A DNA stretch of 64,000 nucleotides from assembly GCF_002174455.2 (NCBI RefSeq), contig NZ_CP147246.1, forward strand, positions 2,197,501-2,261,500, given 5' to 3'. The stretch comes from Enterococcus sp. 9D6_DIV0238 (GTDB lineage: Bacteria; Bacillota; Bacilli; Lactobacillales; Enterococcaceae). The first letter of the stretch is position 1. The number at the start of each line of letters is the position of its first letter. The notes under the pieces are model-generated. The model searched no databases and was not told where the DNA came from. It saw only the letters and a list, made by a program, of their open reading frames with translations. Of this stretch, positions 1-9,604 are shown piece by piece. A program made the translations under genes and the position numbers.

Positions 1-223
1 TAATTTCACTTATTCCAGTATTTGTTTCAAGCTTATTTTTAAGTTATGTTTATCTCCACAAAAGAAATATATGGTACAATATATTTTCTCATTCATTATA
101 TAACTTTTTAATTTTTGTTTATGCTTATATTTTTGCTTTAAACTGATACTTGTAGTTTTTTAGCGTTAATTTTGAATGGAAATCAAATGTAGATTATGAC
201 GAGTATCCAACTTTAAAGTACGA

Positions 224-255
224 AAGTATCATGATGAAAATCATGGTGCTTTTTT
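224..255 (+). terminator. Rho-independent terminator
   Basis: Arms 224-235 and 240-251 pair with two wobble or mismatched positions around a short loop and run into six T residues. It probably ends transcription of a gene upstream of the window. Confidence 0.55.
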
Positions 256-382
256 GTTAAGGGAGAGTCCAATAGAGTTGCTTAAAATAAAAGTTTAGGA
301 TAAAGGATTTATCTATCCTATTTTGTCTATAAAAATATCTTTTCCAAAAACATTCGTTTTTGCTAGTTAAATAATATTCACT

Positions 383-427
383 ATACTTTAATTATGGTGT
401 GATTTTTTAATACCATAATTAAAGTAT
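383..427. repeat. Perfect 16-bp inverted repeat before a broken gene
   Basis: Arm ATACTTTAATTATGGT (383-398) is exactly repeated in reverse complement at 412-427, with a 13-base loop. It lies directly before the Shine-Dalgarno sequence of the small frame-shifted gene starting at 444. No U-run follows, so it looks more like an operator or attenuator than a terminator. What binds it is unknown. Confidence 0.6.
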
Positions 428-443
428 GAGAAGGAAGAAATTT

Positions 444-778
444 ATGAATTTAGATGAGTTAGGGCTGATGACTTTCCTAGAGTAAGTGAACGTTGGAACA
501 AAGAATGCTCATATGCTTATCAGCAATACAAAAAACATTCTAAAAAATTTTATCTGAGAAGAATAGATGAAGTAGAGATTATGAGCGGTGGCCAATTGGT
601 TTATTATGGTCAAGATATTTTATTAGAATCGTATTCTGAAGAGGCCGAATTCGTAAAATGTGTGATTGACTTGTCAATTATGACAATGGAAATAGTTTGC
701 AAAAATATTATAGTAAAAGAGATTGACATGAAAGATGTATCATTTTTGTGGAATGATAAGAATAAAAAAAATTTGTAA
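444..778 (+). pseudogene. Frame-shifted small hypothetical gene
   Basis: An ATG at 444 with a good Shine-Dalgarno (AGAAGGAAG) opens only 13 codons before a stop. Another frame is open from 458 to 778 without an ATG until 581. Joining the two frames near 460-467 gives a protein of about 110 residues beginning MNLDELG and continuing DDFPRVSERWNKECSYAYQQ. This suggests one indel in a formerly intact gene. I do not recognise the family; the composition resembles small cytosolic proteins of toxin/immunity loci. If the frameshift is real, only the 65-residue tail from 581 could be made, and its ATG has no convincing ribosome binding site. Confidence 0.4.
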
Positions 779-919
779 ATAACATTTCTAGATAGAACAA
801 ATTGAGAGCAAAATAAGGTCTCTTTGATAAGAATAGCTCAATCAAAGTGAGGAGATAACTAAGAGTTGAAATTAATAACTTTTTAGTGATAGTGGCTTTA
901 AGATTATTGTCTGATTTTA
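779..919. other. Gene-free AT-rich spacer
   Basis: About 140 bases between the broken gene and the carboxypeptidase terminator. I see no open frame, RNA gene or clear promoter. Confidence 0.5.
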
Positions 920-967
920 AAAATGCAAAACGCAGTTGTCATAAAAAGCAACTGCGTTTTGCATTTT
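920..967. terminator. Strong bidirectional terminator
   Basis: A perfect 19-bp stem (920-938 with 949-967) has A-runs on one side and T-runs on the other. It can terminate the minus-strand carboxypeptidase gene as well as any transcript from the left. Confidence 0.9.
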
Positions 968-974
968 CTATCAT

Positions 975-2420
975 TTAAAGCCAAGGTCCAACAATCAATG
1001 TATAAATACTTAGACCAACTCCCGCAAGAGCTAAAAGAACGCCTAAGATCAATAAAGGATTGAATTTTTTAGCACTTCCTGCGGCAGGTTCCTTTTTAAA
1101 TAATTTTGATAAAGCCATGAATAGTAAGCCTAAAATAATCAACAAACCATTTACGAAGAAAGTCGATAGTCCATTCTTTTGGTTCGCATTTTTTAAAAAG
1201 GTTGAATGTTGTAGAGCTTTTAATTTTTTAGCATACTGGAATTCAACACTTGGGGCAGAAATTGTAGAAGATACTTGGCTAAGCCCATTATCAAAAGTCA
1301 CTTGATTGGCAGACAAGGTAAAATTCGGCTGTGTTTCTTTTTGGATCACACCATAGAGGTCTTGTGTCAAGATAACGTCCTCCTGATCGATGGTTTGCTC
1401 TCCTTTAGCTAGCAGCTGCTTATATTCATAAGTTGAAAAAGCACGGTCAAAAATGGCGTTACCAAAGGCATGACGTTGTAGTTCGCCGTTTTGATCTTCC
1501 CAGTCACCGACACCGAGGATCACTTCGATCAGACGTGTTTCACCGCGGACAGCAGTTGCTGCATAGTTGAAGCCGCCAGTTGGGCTTGATCCAGTTTTTA
1601 AGCCATCTGCGCCTTCGTAACCGTAAGCAAGTCCTGGTAAAGAGTAGTTATGATTTTCCAGCACTTCAGCGTAAGGTGTGTTTTCCATGATCGTGATTTG
1701 GGTGGGGCTTGTATATGTCACTGTTTCTGGATATTCCTTCAACAAATGATAGCTTAAAATCGCCAAATCACGTGCAGTTGAAACATTGTCTGCATTTTGA
1801 TCGATGCCAGCGGGATTGTAATAGCCATTGAATGAAGCTGTGTCAGCACCGCTACAGTTATAAAACGTCGATTTAGTCATACCTAGCTCTTTTGCTTTAT
1901 CGTTCATCATATGGATGAATTTTGCTTCGTCATTTGCTGTGACCAGGTTTGCGAGCATCACCGTGGCAACATTTGAGGATTGTACCATTACAGCATAAAG
2001 TAAATCGCGAACAGGATAATCGACGCCAGAGACAATATTATTATTGCTCAACTCATAGATTTGTGAAATCGCCTGATCACTGTCTGTTGCTTTGACCGTC
2101 GTATCTAAAGTGAATTTTCCTTGGGCGATTGCTTCAAAAACAAGATAAGCAGACATCAATTTAGCGATACTGGCAGGGTTCCAAGCAAGATCAGGATTAT
2201 CTTCCCATAAAACCTGTCCCGTATGAGCTTCGATCACAATGGAGGCTTTAGGCTTATAATAATCGCTTGTTTCGTAGCCAGCATTTTGGGTGATCGTCAA
2301 TATATCTTCTTCCGCATAAGCATCTACAGCAGCAAAAATACTTGCAGCATAACCAAAGACTAAAAGCAGAGTGCTTATCCTTAATAAAATTGTTTTTTTC
2401 TTCATAATAAATATAAACAT
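975..2420 (-). CDS. dacA: D-alanyl-D-alanine carboxypeptidase (peptidase S11, DacA/PBP5 type), copy 1
   Basis: Low-molecular-weight penicillin-binding protein that trims the terminal D-Ala from peptidoglycan pentapeptides outside the membrane. All three serine-transferase motifs are visible: SIAK at residues 84-87, SSN at 148-150 and KTG at 275-277. There is an N-terminal hydrophobic signal. The C-terminus has two hydrophobic stretches separated by a basic segment, unlike the single amphipathic anchor of classical PBP5. The 481-residue start (ATG) has GGAGG 11 bases upstream; an internal ATG at 2405 lacks a suitably placed site. A second gene with the same architecture lies at 6357-7802, so this looks like a local duplication. 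Confidence 0.92.
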   Translation of the reverse strand: MFIFIMKKKTILLRISTLLLVFGYAASIFAAVDAYAEEDILTITQNAGYETSDYYKPKASIVIEAHTGQVLWEDNPDLAWNPASIAKLMSAYLVFEAIAQGKFTLDTTVKATDSDQAISQIYELSNNNIVSGVDYPVRDLLYAVMVQSSNVATVMLANLVTANDEAKFIHMMNDKAKELGMTKSTFYNCSGADTASFNGYYNPAGIDQNADNVSTARDLAILSYHLLKEYPETVTYTSPTQITIMENTPYAEVLENHNYSLPGLAYGYEGADGLKTGSSPTGGFNYAATAVRGETRLIEVILGVGDWEDQNGELQRHAFGNAIFDRAFSTYEYKQLLAKGEQTIDQEDVILTQDLYGVIQKETQPNFTLSANQVTFDNGLSQVSSTISAPSVEFQYAKKLKALQHSTFLKNANQKNGLSTFFVNGLLIILGLLFMALSKLFKKEPAAGSAKKFNPLLILGVLLALAGVGLSIYTLIVGPWL

Positions 2421-2907
2421 CCTTTGTTATTCCTCCGGTTCAGCTAAAAGCGACCGAATATTTTTAAATGTCATTCTAATTGGAGCCTGAATTTTCTTTT
2501 TTCTAAATTATGTGTGTTCAAAAATGTATTGTAACAGATTTTACTTCTTGTTGTCCGAAAATAAATTTTTTTTTAGAAAAAGGACAACATAATCGTGCAG
2601 ACAATCGATTCTATTTTTTTCAATATAAAACATCACTAATTTATGTGCGAAATCACTCTTTATTATGCCCACAAAACTCTCTTTCTTACCAACAATATGT
2701 AAAATATTATAAAAGTAACTATTTTCATTTTACGTGAAAATGAATGAAAGAGATACGTTTTTGGGCGATTTTTAATAAAAAGTAATGATTGCAGGAAACT
2801 AAGCTCCTCCTTTATTTTTTTGCTATAGGTACTTTAACGAACGATTCCTCGAAAAAAGTAATTTCCAGTTAAGTTTGGTATACTTTAAAGAGATGGAGGT
2901 GCTGTTG
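2421..2907. other. Divergent intergenic region
   Basis: Nearly 490 bases between the carboxypeptidase (left, minus) and the patatin gene (right, plus). It must contain both promoters. The clearest element is a TATACT -10 hexamer at 2879-2884 preceded by TTTGG. Its position puts the transcription start downstream of the in-frame ATG at 2875, supporting the 2908 start for the next gene. No other feature is seen. Confidence 0.45.
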
Positions 2908-4605
2908 ATGAAAATTGAAACGATGGTTGCATCTGAATGGCATAACTTTGCCGCTCAGGTAGCTGAAAGTCGCCAATTGTTCCCTTTATTTGAGACACAT
3001 TCTTCAGCAAGAGAAGTATTTACTAGAAGTGTGCGTAAGAATACTGGACATGCTTATGTTGCTTATGCCGGGAAAGTTCCCTATCTATTTATAATGACTG
3101 AATCAGAGCGGGTAACCAATTTACTGCTGCTTCAGGAAACGGTAAAAACAGGTTGGTCGTCTATTTTCACAGTGATCGAGCACTTATTTAAACGGACGTT
3201 TCAGGGATCAGCCAGCTTTCATTTTCCACATCATCTTACACTTCATTTAAAAGAGCTCTTTTTAATGCATGGATATAAAGAGATAGAGGAGAATCGTTTT
3301 AGTAAGGTGCTGGACTATCATACAAGCTTAGTGTTAGGTGGCGGCGGTGCTAGAGGGGCATATCAGATCGGTGTTTGGCAAGCGGTGAAAGAATTAGAGA
3401 TACCGATCGAACTTATTACTGGAACCTCTGTCGGGGCATTAAATGGAGCGTTGATCCTACAAGGGGATTTTGAAGCGGCTAAAAAGATGTGGGAAGAAAT
3501 TGACACTAAAAAGATTTTAGCTTTTCCCGTCAATAAAACCACTAATGATACATTTGGTGGTGTGCTTAGTCAGGTAGGAGCCTTCACGATAAATGCGATT
3601 CAAACAAAAGGTGTGTCTACAAAACCCTTACAAGAATTGATCCGGGATACTTTTTCTGCGGAAAAAATGCAGCAGGTGAGTACTGATTTTTATTTAGTGA
3701 CCACAGAGCTGCCGAACTTTCAGGAAAAAGTGATCCGGTTTAACGGGAAGCAACAATCCAAATGGCAAAATTGGCTTTTAGCATCAGCCTCCTTTTTCCC
3801 AGCCATGGCCGCGGCCGAAATAGCAGATAAATACTATGTTGATGGGGGTTACCGCAACAATATTCCAGTGGATGTTGCTATCGAACATGGAGCAACAGAA
3901 TGTATCATTGTTGATGTCAAGGGGCCAGGTATCACGAAGCCTGTAAAAATTCGTGATGAAATCACCTGTCTGACTTTACAGACACCTTGGTCAATGGGGG
4001 CAGTGCTTTTATTTGATGGTGCACGCTCTGTTCAGAATATTAAGCTGGGCTATTTGGAAACGATGAAAATAATCGGGGAAAAGTATAAAGGTCATTGGTA
4101 TACTTTTGATGAGACATTCGATAGCCTAATACAGTTTCAGCAACAGTTTTTTACGTATATCAAAGAGACCTATCAGCTGAAATTATGGCTGTCAGTTGAA
4201 CAAAAAAATAAGATCTGTAAGAAAATGCGTAAAGTTTATAAAGACAGGGTGTTCACTGAAAATATTGGGTTAGTGTTAGTGGAGTTGTTAGCAAAAAATC
4301 AGGGAATCTCTGCGGCCAAGCTTTATACGATCGAAGAAATGATCGGAATTTTACAGCAGAAAAAAGAAATGAAGACTGATTTAGTTGAGACGATCGGTAT
4401 GATTTCAGTACAAGAATGGCTGAAAAAGTATTATGATGATTATTTTTTATTATCTGAGAAGCAGCAATTAGCCGCACTAACCAGTTTACTTGCATCAAAT
4501 GAACAGGAAAAAGCACAATGGTTAGCAACTTTAGTGGATAAACTGCCTGTTCAAGTATTACAATTATTGATGATCGAATTTATTCAAACAAGGAGTGGTA
4601 AATAA
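2908..4605 (+). CDS. Patatin-like phospholipase
   Basis: Predicted serine acyl hydrolase acting on phospholipid or acyl-ester substrates. The patatin core is complete: a glycine-rich oxyanion loop GGGGARG near residues 144-150, the nucleophile elbow GTSVG with Ser174, and the catalytic Asp in DGG near residue 312. The first ~135 residues before the core and the last ~190 after it are not recognised, so the 565-residue protein is larger than minimal patatins. I chose the ATG at 2908 because AGATGGAGGT sits seven bases upstream; the longer frame from 2875 starts before the likely transcription start. It overlaps the next gene by one base, indicating an operon. Cellular target unknown. Confidence 0.85.
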   Translation: MKIETMVASEWHNFAAQVAESRQLFPLFETHSSAREVFTRSVRKNTGHAYVAYAGKVPYLFIMTESERVTNLLLLQETVKTGWSSIFTVIEHLFKRTFQGSASFHFPHHLTLHLKELFLMHGYKEIEENRFSKVLDYHTSLVLGGGGARGAYQIGVWQAVKELEIPIELITGTSVGALNGALILQGDFEAAKKMWEEIDTKKILAFPVNKTTNDTFGGVLSQVGAFTINAIQTKGVSTKPLQELIRDTFSAEKMQQVSTDFYLVTTELPNFQEKVIRFNGKQQSKWQNWLLASASFFPAMAAAEIADKYYVDGGYRNNIPVDVAIEHGATECIIVDVKGPGITKPVKIRDEITCLTLQTPWSMGAVLLFDGARSVQNIKLGYLETMKIIGEKYKGHWYTFDETFDSLIQFQQQFFTYIKETYQLKLWLSVEQKNKICKKMRKVYKDRVFTENIGLVLVELLAKNQGISAAKLYTIEEMIGILQQKKEMKTDLVETIGMISVQEWLKKYYDDYFLLSEKQQLAALTSLLASNEQEKAQWLATLVDKLPVQVLQLLMIEFIQTRSGK

Positions 4606-4823
4606 TGGCACAAGAATTTTCATATGAAATCGTAGAAGAAATCGCCGTACTATCTGAAAATCAAAAAGGTTGGCGTAAAGAATTAAATTTGGTCAGCTGG
4701 AACGGACGCCCGCCAAAATTTGATTTAAGAGATTGGTCTGCGGGTCATGAGAAGATGGGAAAAGGTATCACCTTGACCAACGAGGAGTTTGAAGCCCTAT
4801 CTAATGCAATAAAATCTATGTAG
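4605..4823 (+). CDS. YdbC family PC4-like single-stranded nucleic-acid-binding protein
   Basis: A 72-residue protein resembling the lactococcal YdbC family (PF02229, PC4-like), which binds single-stranded DNA as a dimer. The pattern GWRKELNLVSWNGRPPKFDLR, then GKGITLTNEEFEAL is characteristic. Its ATG overlaps the stop of the lipase gene (TAATG), so the two are translationally coupled, and yicC follows 16 bases later. Role inferred from family only. Confidence 0.85.
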   Translation: MAQEFSYEIVEEIAVLSENQKGWRKELNLVSWNGRPPKFDLRDWSAGHEKMGKGITLTNEEFEALSNAIKSM

Positions 4824-4839
4824 GAAGGACACCCTGTCA

Positions 4840-5724
4840 ATGAAAAGTATGACTGGATTCGGAAAAGAAACATTCTTAAATGATCGCTATCAAATCGATG
4901 TAGAGATCAAGAGCGTCAATCAACGCTTTTTAGATATCCAATTACGGATGCCTAAAGAACTCAATCCGCATGAAATGGCGATTCGTCAGTTAATGAAGCA
5001 AACATTACAGCGTGGTAGAGTAGAAGCATATATCACTATCAAACAAACAGGTAGTAGTAATCAAGAGGTACAAGTTCATTGGAAACTGATTCATCAGCTG
5101 TTAAGTGAAATTGAACAGGAGTTATCTGCTACATACCCAAAAGCGATTTTTGAACCTGGTAGAAGTATTGAACAGCTGCTAAACAATCCTGATTATGTTG
5201 AAGTAACAGAAAAACAGGAGGCTGACGAAGCGTTCGGCACACTTGTCTTAGAAATCGTGAAACAAGCAGTAGAGAAGATCGATGCTAGTCGACTGCAGGA
5301 AGGACAACAAATTCAGCAAGTACTAACTGGTTATGGGCAGGAATTTATCAAGTTAGTCAAAGAATTGACTGGATTTGTCGATGTCTATGAAAAAGACTAT
5401 CGAGAAAAGTTTGAAGCCCGCTTAAATGATTGGCTAGGTACTCAAGTCGATGAAAACCGTCTATTGACTGAAATGGCGATTCTTCTTGAAAAAGGGGATA
5501 TCCATGAGGAGTTGGATCGCTTAATGATCCATATCGACAAAATGCAGACACTATTATTGCAGGAAGAGCCTGTTGGTCGAGAGCTAGATTTTCTGATCCA
5601 GGAAATGAACCGTGAAGTCAATACGATCGGTTCGAAATCAAGCCCGATCGAGATCAAGAACATTGTGGTTCAGATGAAGACGATCCTAGAGAAAATTCGT
5701 GAACAAATTCAAAATATCGAATAA
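4840..5724 (+). CDS. yicC: YicC/YloC family endoribonuclease
   Basis: Full-length (294 residues) member of the YicC family of RNA endonucleases. It opens with the family signature MKSMTGFG, then IEIKSVNQRFLDI-like sequence, and has the C-terminal domain with REVNTIGSKS. In related bacteria it lies just upstream of gmk-rpoZ, as here with two extra genes intervening. The Shine-Dalgarno AGGAAGGAC precedes the ATG. E. coli YicC is a ribonuclease linked to small-RNA decay; that it acts similarly here is an inference. Confidence 0.92.
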   Translation: MKSMTGFGKETFLNDRYQIDVEIKSVNQRFLDIQLRMPKELNPHEMAIRQLMKQTLQRGRVEAYITIKQTGSSNQEVQVHWKLIHQLLSEIEQELSATYPKAIFEPGRSIEQLLNNPDYVEVTEKQEADEAFGTLVLEIVKQAVEKIDASRLQEGQQIQQVLTGYGQEFIKLVKELTGFVDVYEKDYREKFEARLNDWLGTQVDENRLLTEMAILLEKGDIHEELDRLMIHIDKMQTLLLQEEPVGRELDFLIQEMNREVNTIGSKSSPIEIKNIVVQMKTILEKIREQIQNIE

Positions 5725-5733
5725 GATAAATTT

Positions 5734-5762
5734 TTGGTGATTAAGCCAATTAGCAGTATAAT
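5734..5762 (+). promoter_or_regulatory. SigA-type promoter
   Basis: TTGGTG (5734-5739), 17-bp spacer and TATAAT (5757-5762), 20 bases before the start of the hypothetical gene at 5782. Confidence 0.75.
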
Positions 5763-5781
5763 GAAGAAGAGGTGAAAGTGT

Positions 5782-6069
5782 ATGTCGAATTACTATGATG
5801 TTACTTTCCATGAATTAAGTGGGAAGTCTGTTGTAAAAAGAGAAATTATATCAGAAAAAGACACGTTTGATGTCTGGCAGGATGCTTGTGAGTCGTTTAC
5901 AGATGAGATGCTGAATATCCGAATCAATGAAGATACTTTCGTATCATTGAATCGTCGTTTTGTTGTTCGAATCGATGTAGAGGAAGTCGAAGGACCTGTA
6001 GACAAACAAATCAAACGCCATGACGAAATCATGGGTGTTGTGAACACATTGTCAAATATGGGCTTTTAA
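5782..6069 (+). CDS. Conserved-looking hypothetical protein (95 aa)
   Basis: A cytosolic, acidic 95-residue protein with no signal peptide or membrane segment and no motif I recognise. It has its own clear promoter and a good ribosome binding site (AGAGGTG), so it is very likely a real gene. Near the middle it alternates short strands and charged stretches (SLNRRFVVRIDVEEVEG). It is followed by a structured repeat that may act as its terminator. Function unknown. Confidence 0.75.
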   Translation: MSNYYDVTFHELSGKSVVKREIISEKDTFDVWQDACESFTDEMLNIRINEDTFVSLNRRFVVRIDVEEVEGPVDKQIKRHDEIMGVVNTLSNMGF

Positions 6070-6097
6070 GGCATAAAAAAAATCCTATAAGAAAAGA

Positions 6098-6271
6098 GGA
6101 TGGGACAGAAGTGTTCAACTCCGAGAAATAAGAAGAAATTCACGAAAATTGTTCTTCAAATTTTTGTGAATTTTAGCTTATTTCCGAAGGAGTTACTTCT
6201 GCTTCCACCGTTTATTCGTTTTCAAAGGGACTGGGGTGTAACTCGTAGAGTTATGTCCCAGCCCCTTTTTC
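6098..6271 (+). repeat. Dispersed structured repeat (copy A), terminator-like
   Basis: An element of about 175 bases starting GGATGGGACAGAAGTGTT and ending TTATGTCCCAGCCCCTTTTT. The ends pair (GGGACA with TGTCCC), CAGAAGT pairs with the later ACTTCTG, and GTAACTC-GTA-GAGTTA forms a small hairpin. A related element lies at 47568-47769. The closing stem plus U-run would terminate transcription of the gene at 5782. Confidence 0.7.
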
Positions 6272-6356
6272 TAATGATCCCAAGAGATAAAATGGTCAAA
6301 AGGACATACGGCAACATAAGAAGAGCCCGATCCACTTTTTCTCTGGATATTCCAGT

Positions 6357-7802
6357 CTATAAAAAGAACCAAACGCTGACAGCGCCAATGATAAAGAGAA
6401 AGCCGAAAATGACGAATGAACGAGTCATAAACGTACCTACTGTACGACTACCCCGTCGTGGTCCTGAAACACGTTTTCTACATAAGCGGGAAAGCACAAA
6501 GAATAGCACCCCTAAAAAGGTCATACTGCCGCTGATCCAATAGTTGATTTTATCTTTCTCAAACGGGAAGAGGGAGGTTTTCGTTTGTTTTTGCTGTCTC
6601 TTAGTCTTTTCTTGAACGGCCGTTTGTTTTTCTTGGTAGCTGACAGTTTGAACGGGTAGTTTTGGAGAAACTTGTCCCAATTCGCTTGCAAGGCTCAAGG
6701 CACCATTTTCTGTGATGAAGTGAGGTTCGGTTCCTTTTTTTACGAAACCGTAAAAATCCTGCTCCAAAGTGATTTCTTTTTGATTGACTGTATTCGGACC
6801 TTTGTTCAGCAATTTTTTATACTCGTAAGCAGAAAAGGTATTATCTAAAATGGCATTTCCAGCAATGTGACGTTCATATTCTCCTTCTTGATCTGACCAA
6901 TCACCAACTCCTAAAATAACTTCAATGAGACGAATCTCTCCTTTTTTTGCGGTAGCAATATAGTTGAAGCCGCCTGTTGGACTTGAACCGGTCTTCAGCC
7001 CGTCGACTCCTTCATAGCCATATTTAGCACCTGGTAAAGAATAATTATAGGTTTCAAATGTTTCTTCGTAGGGTGTATTTTCCATCGTTGTGACTACAGG
7101 TTTGCTTGTGAACTGCAGTGCATCGGGATACTTTTTGATTAGATGATAAGCTAAAATAGCCAAATCACGTGCAGTTGATTTGTTATCGCCATCAGGATCG
7201 ATTCCAGTTGCTTGGTAATATCCGTCAAAAGCACTGATTTGTGCGCCGCTACAGTTAAAATAAGTCGTATTCTCCATACCTAACTCAGCTGCCTTTTCAT
7301 TCATTCGATGAATGAAGCTTGTTTCATCACCATCAGCTACTAGATTTGCCAGCATCAATGTTGCGACATTTGAAGAAGGAACAGCGATCATGGTCAGCAA
7401 ATCTCGAACAGGATATTCAACGCCTAAAGAAATTTTGTTATTGCTCAAAGCGTAAAGCTGAGAAATATTTACATATTTTTCTGTAGCTGTGACAGTGGTA
7501 TCTAGTGAGAATTTACCTTGTTCCATTGCTTCAAATGCTAAGTACATGGTCATGACTTTCGCGATACTTGCCGGACTCCAAGATAAATCAGGCTGATCTT
7601 CCCATAAGATTTGTCCAGAGCCGGCGTCGATAACGATCGAGGCTTTTGGCCGATAGCCGTCCTTGATAGGATATTTAGGATTTTCTGTAAAATCTGTTTC
7701 GTTAGTGACAGCTTCCACTGTTTGCTGGAAAGTTCCAATCAAAAAGCAAAGGAGCAATGAGAAAAAAATGATTAGAGGTAATTGTTTTTTGGGCGTAAGC
7801 AT
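6357..7802 (-). CDS. D-alanyl-D-alanine carboxypeptidase (peptidase S11), copy 2
   Basis: Paralogue of the gene at 975-2420, with the same length (481 residues) and long collinear stretches of identity. Motifs are SIAK (79-82), SSN (143-145) and KTG (270-272), so it should be active in trimming peptidoglycan stem peptides. It has an N-terminal signal and two C-terminal hydrophobic segments separated by a basic stretch (RLCRKRVSGPRRGSR). The ATG is preceded by AAAGGAATT. The copies diverge mostly in the C-terminal third, which may alter localisation. It is convergent with the 5782 gene and divergent from gmk. Confidence 0.92.
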   Translation of the reverse strand: MLTPKKQLPLIIFFSLLLCFLIGTFQQTVEAVTNETDFTENPKYPIKDGYRPKASIVIDAGSGQILWEDQPDLSWSPASIAKVMTMYLAFEAMEQGKFSLDTTVTATEKYVNISQLYALSNNKISLGVEYPVRDLLTMIAVPSSNVATLMLANLVADGDETSFIHRMNEKAAELGMENTTYFNCSGAQISAFDGYYQATGIDPDGDNKSTARDLAILAYHLIKKYPDALQFTSKPVVTTMENTPYEETFETYNYSLPGAKYGYEGVDGLKTGSSPTGGFNYIATAKKGEIRLIEVILGVGDWSDQEGEYERHIAGNAILDNTFSAYEYKKLLNKGPNTVNQKEITLEQDFYGFVKKGTEPHFITENGALSLASELGQVSPKLPVQTVSYQEKQTAVQEKTKRQQKQTKTSLFPFEKDKINYWISGSMTFLGVLFFVLSRLCRKRVSGPRRGSRTVGTFMTRSFVIFGFLFIIGAVSVWFFL

Positions 7803-8776
<974 letters not shown>

Positions 8777-8780
8777 CCTC

Positions 8781-9086
8781 ATGATGTTAAAACCATCTAT
8801 TGACTCATTATTGAAAGAAGTACCATCAAAATACTCACTAGTGATCTTAGCGAGTAAACGTGCGCACGAATTAGACGAAGGAGCACAGCCAACACTGGAA
8901 AGCTTTGAATCAGTAAAAAGCGTTGGACAAGCACTTGAAGAAATCGATGCAGCAACAGTGATCAATGATCCTAGACCAGAAGAGAAGCGTGAAAGAATGC
9001 GTCTAGCAAAAGAAGAACAAAAAATGAGACATGAACAAGAACAAAAGGAACTTGAAAATCGTATTCGCGAAGAGAAAAGTCTTTAA
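8781..9086 (+). CDS. rpoZ: RNA polymerase omega subunit
   Basis: Small RNA polymerase assembly subunit. The N-terminal [10 protein letters not shown] and [16 protein letters not shown] segments are the family signature, followed by a long charged C-terminal helix typical of enterococci. Two ATG codons are adjacent (8781, 8784); either could be used. A terminator follows at once. In Bacillus relatives priA follows closely; here about 11.6 kb is inserted first. Confidence 0.95.
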   Translation: MMLKPSIDSLLKEVPSKYSLVILASKRAHELDEGAQPTLESFESVKSVGQALEEIDAATVINDPRPEEKRERMRLAKEEQKMRHEQEQKELENRIREEKSL

Positions 9087-9120
9087 TATACCTAAACTTA
9101 AAAATAAGTTTCAAGATTAA

Positions 9121-9165
9121 AAAACGAAGAATGAAAATCTTTTTATGATTTTCATTCTTCGTTTT
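9121..9165. terminator. Terminator after rpoZ
   Basis: A perfect 19-bp stem (9121-9139 with 9147-9165) and a 7-base loop, flanked by A and T runs. Confidence 0.92.
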
Positions 9166-9350
9166 TTTATTTTTAAGCATATCTGCATCTATCATTTTTG
9201 TAAGTTGACATGAAACGACAGGAAACGATATTTTATTTATTATTTTTTGTTATATAATCATTGTTATGGGTTTGCTTTTAGATTTAAAAAAGAGAATTCA
9301 TAGCTTATTCGTTAGATAAGAATAATAAGTTAAATTTTTTTGTAAAAAAA

Positions 9351-9384
9351 TAAAATATTTCTTGTTTTTAAATCAAACGAGAAA
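9351..9384 (+). repeat. Left inverted repeat flanking the recombinase gene
   Basis: Positions 9365-9384 (TTTTTAAATCAAACGAGAAA) are an exact reverse complement of 10882-10901. With three differences the match extends leftwards to 9351. The pair brackets the tyrosine recombinase gene, with about 1.5 kb between them. Confidence 0.75.
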
Positions 9385-9479
9385 CATTTTTATTTGAGAA
9401 TAAATAATCACAAGCTAAGTACATTGTATGGCTTTGTTAAAAATAAATCAATAGCTTAAAGAGAGAAAGTAATCAATTA

Positions 9480-9521
9480 TTTTATCATTTTTTTACGATT
9501 TTTATTAAAAAAATGATAAAA
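9480..9521. repeat. Perfect 16-bp hairpin upstream of the recombinase
   Basis: TTTTATCATTTTTTTA (9480-9495) pairs exactly with 9506-9521 around a 10-base loop and is followed by CGGGCGG. It may be a terminator blocking read-through into the recombinase gene or a protein-binding site. Confidence 0.6.
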
Positions 9522-9550
9522 CGGGCGGTTTTTCAGTTCTGGAGCGAGTA

Positions 9551-9578
9551 TTTTTTCCCGCCGTCAAATCCGCCGTCA
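9551..9578 (+). repeat. Left direct repeat (paired CCGTCA motif)
   Basis: Two CCGTCA hexamers spaced 12 bp apart (9561 and 9573) after a T-rich run. The same arrangement recurs in the same orientation at 10811-10838. Paired 12-bp-spaced repeats on both sides of a tyrosine recombinase gene resemble arm-type integrase binding sites. Confidence 0.6.
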
Positions 9579-9604
9579 CTATTTTATGAAGGGGCATGAT
9601 CATT

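Noticed and set aside
2510..2737. 75-codon plus-strand frame in the first divergent intergenic region
   Set aside because: No ribosome site, low-complexity AT-rich composition, and no recognisable protein character.
6100..6543. 147-codon plus-strand frame
   Set aside because: It spans the dispersed repeat and then runs antisense to the carboxypeptidase gene; composition and position indicate a shadow.
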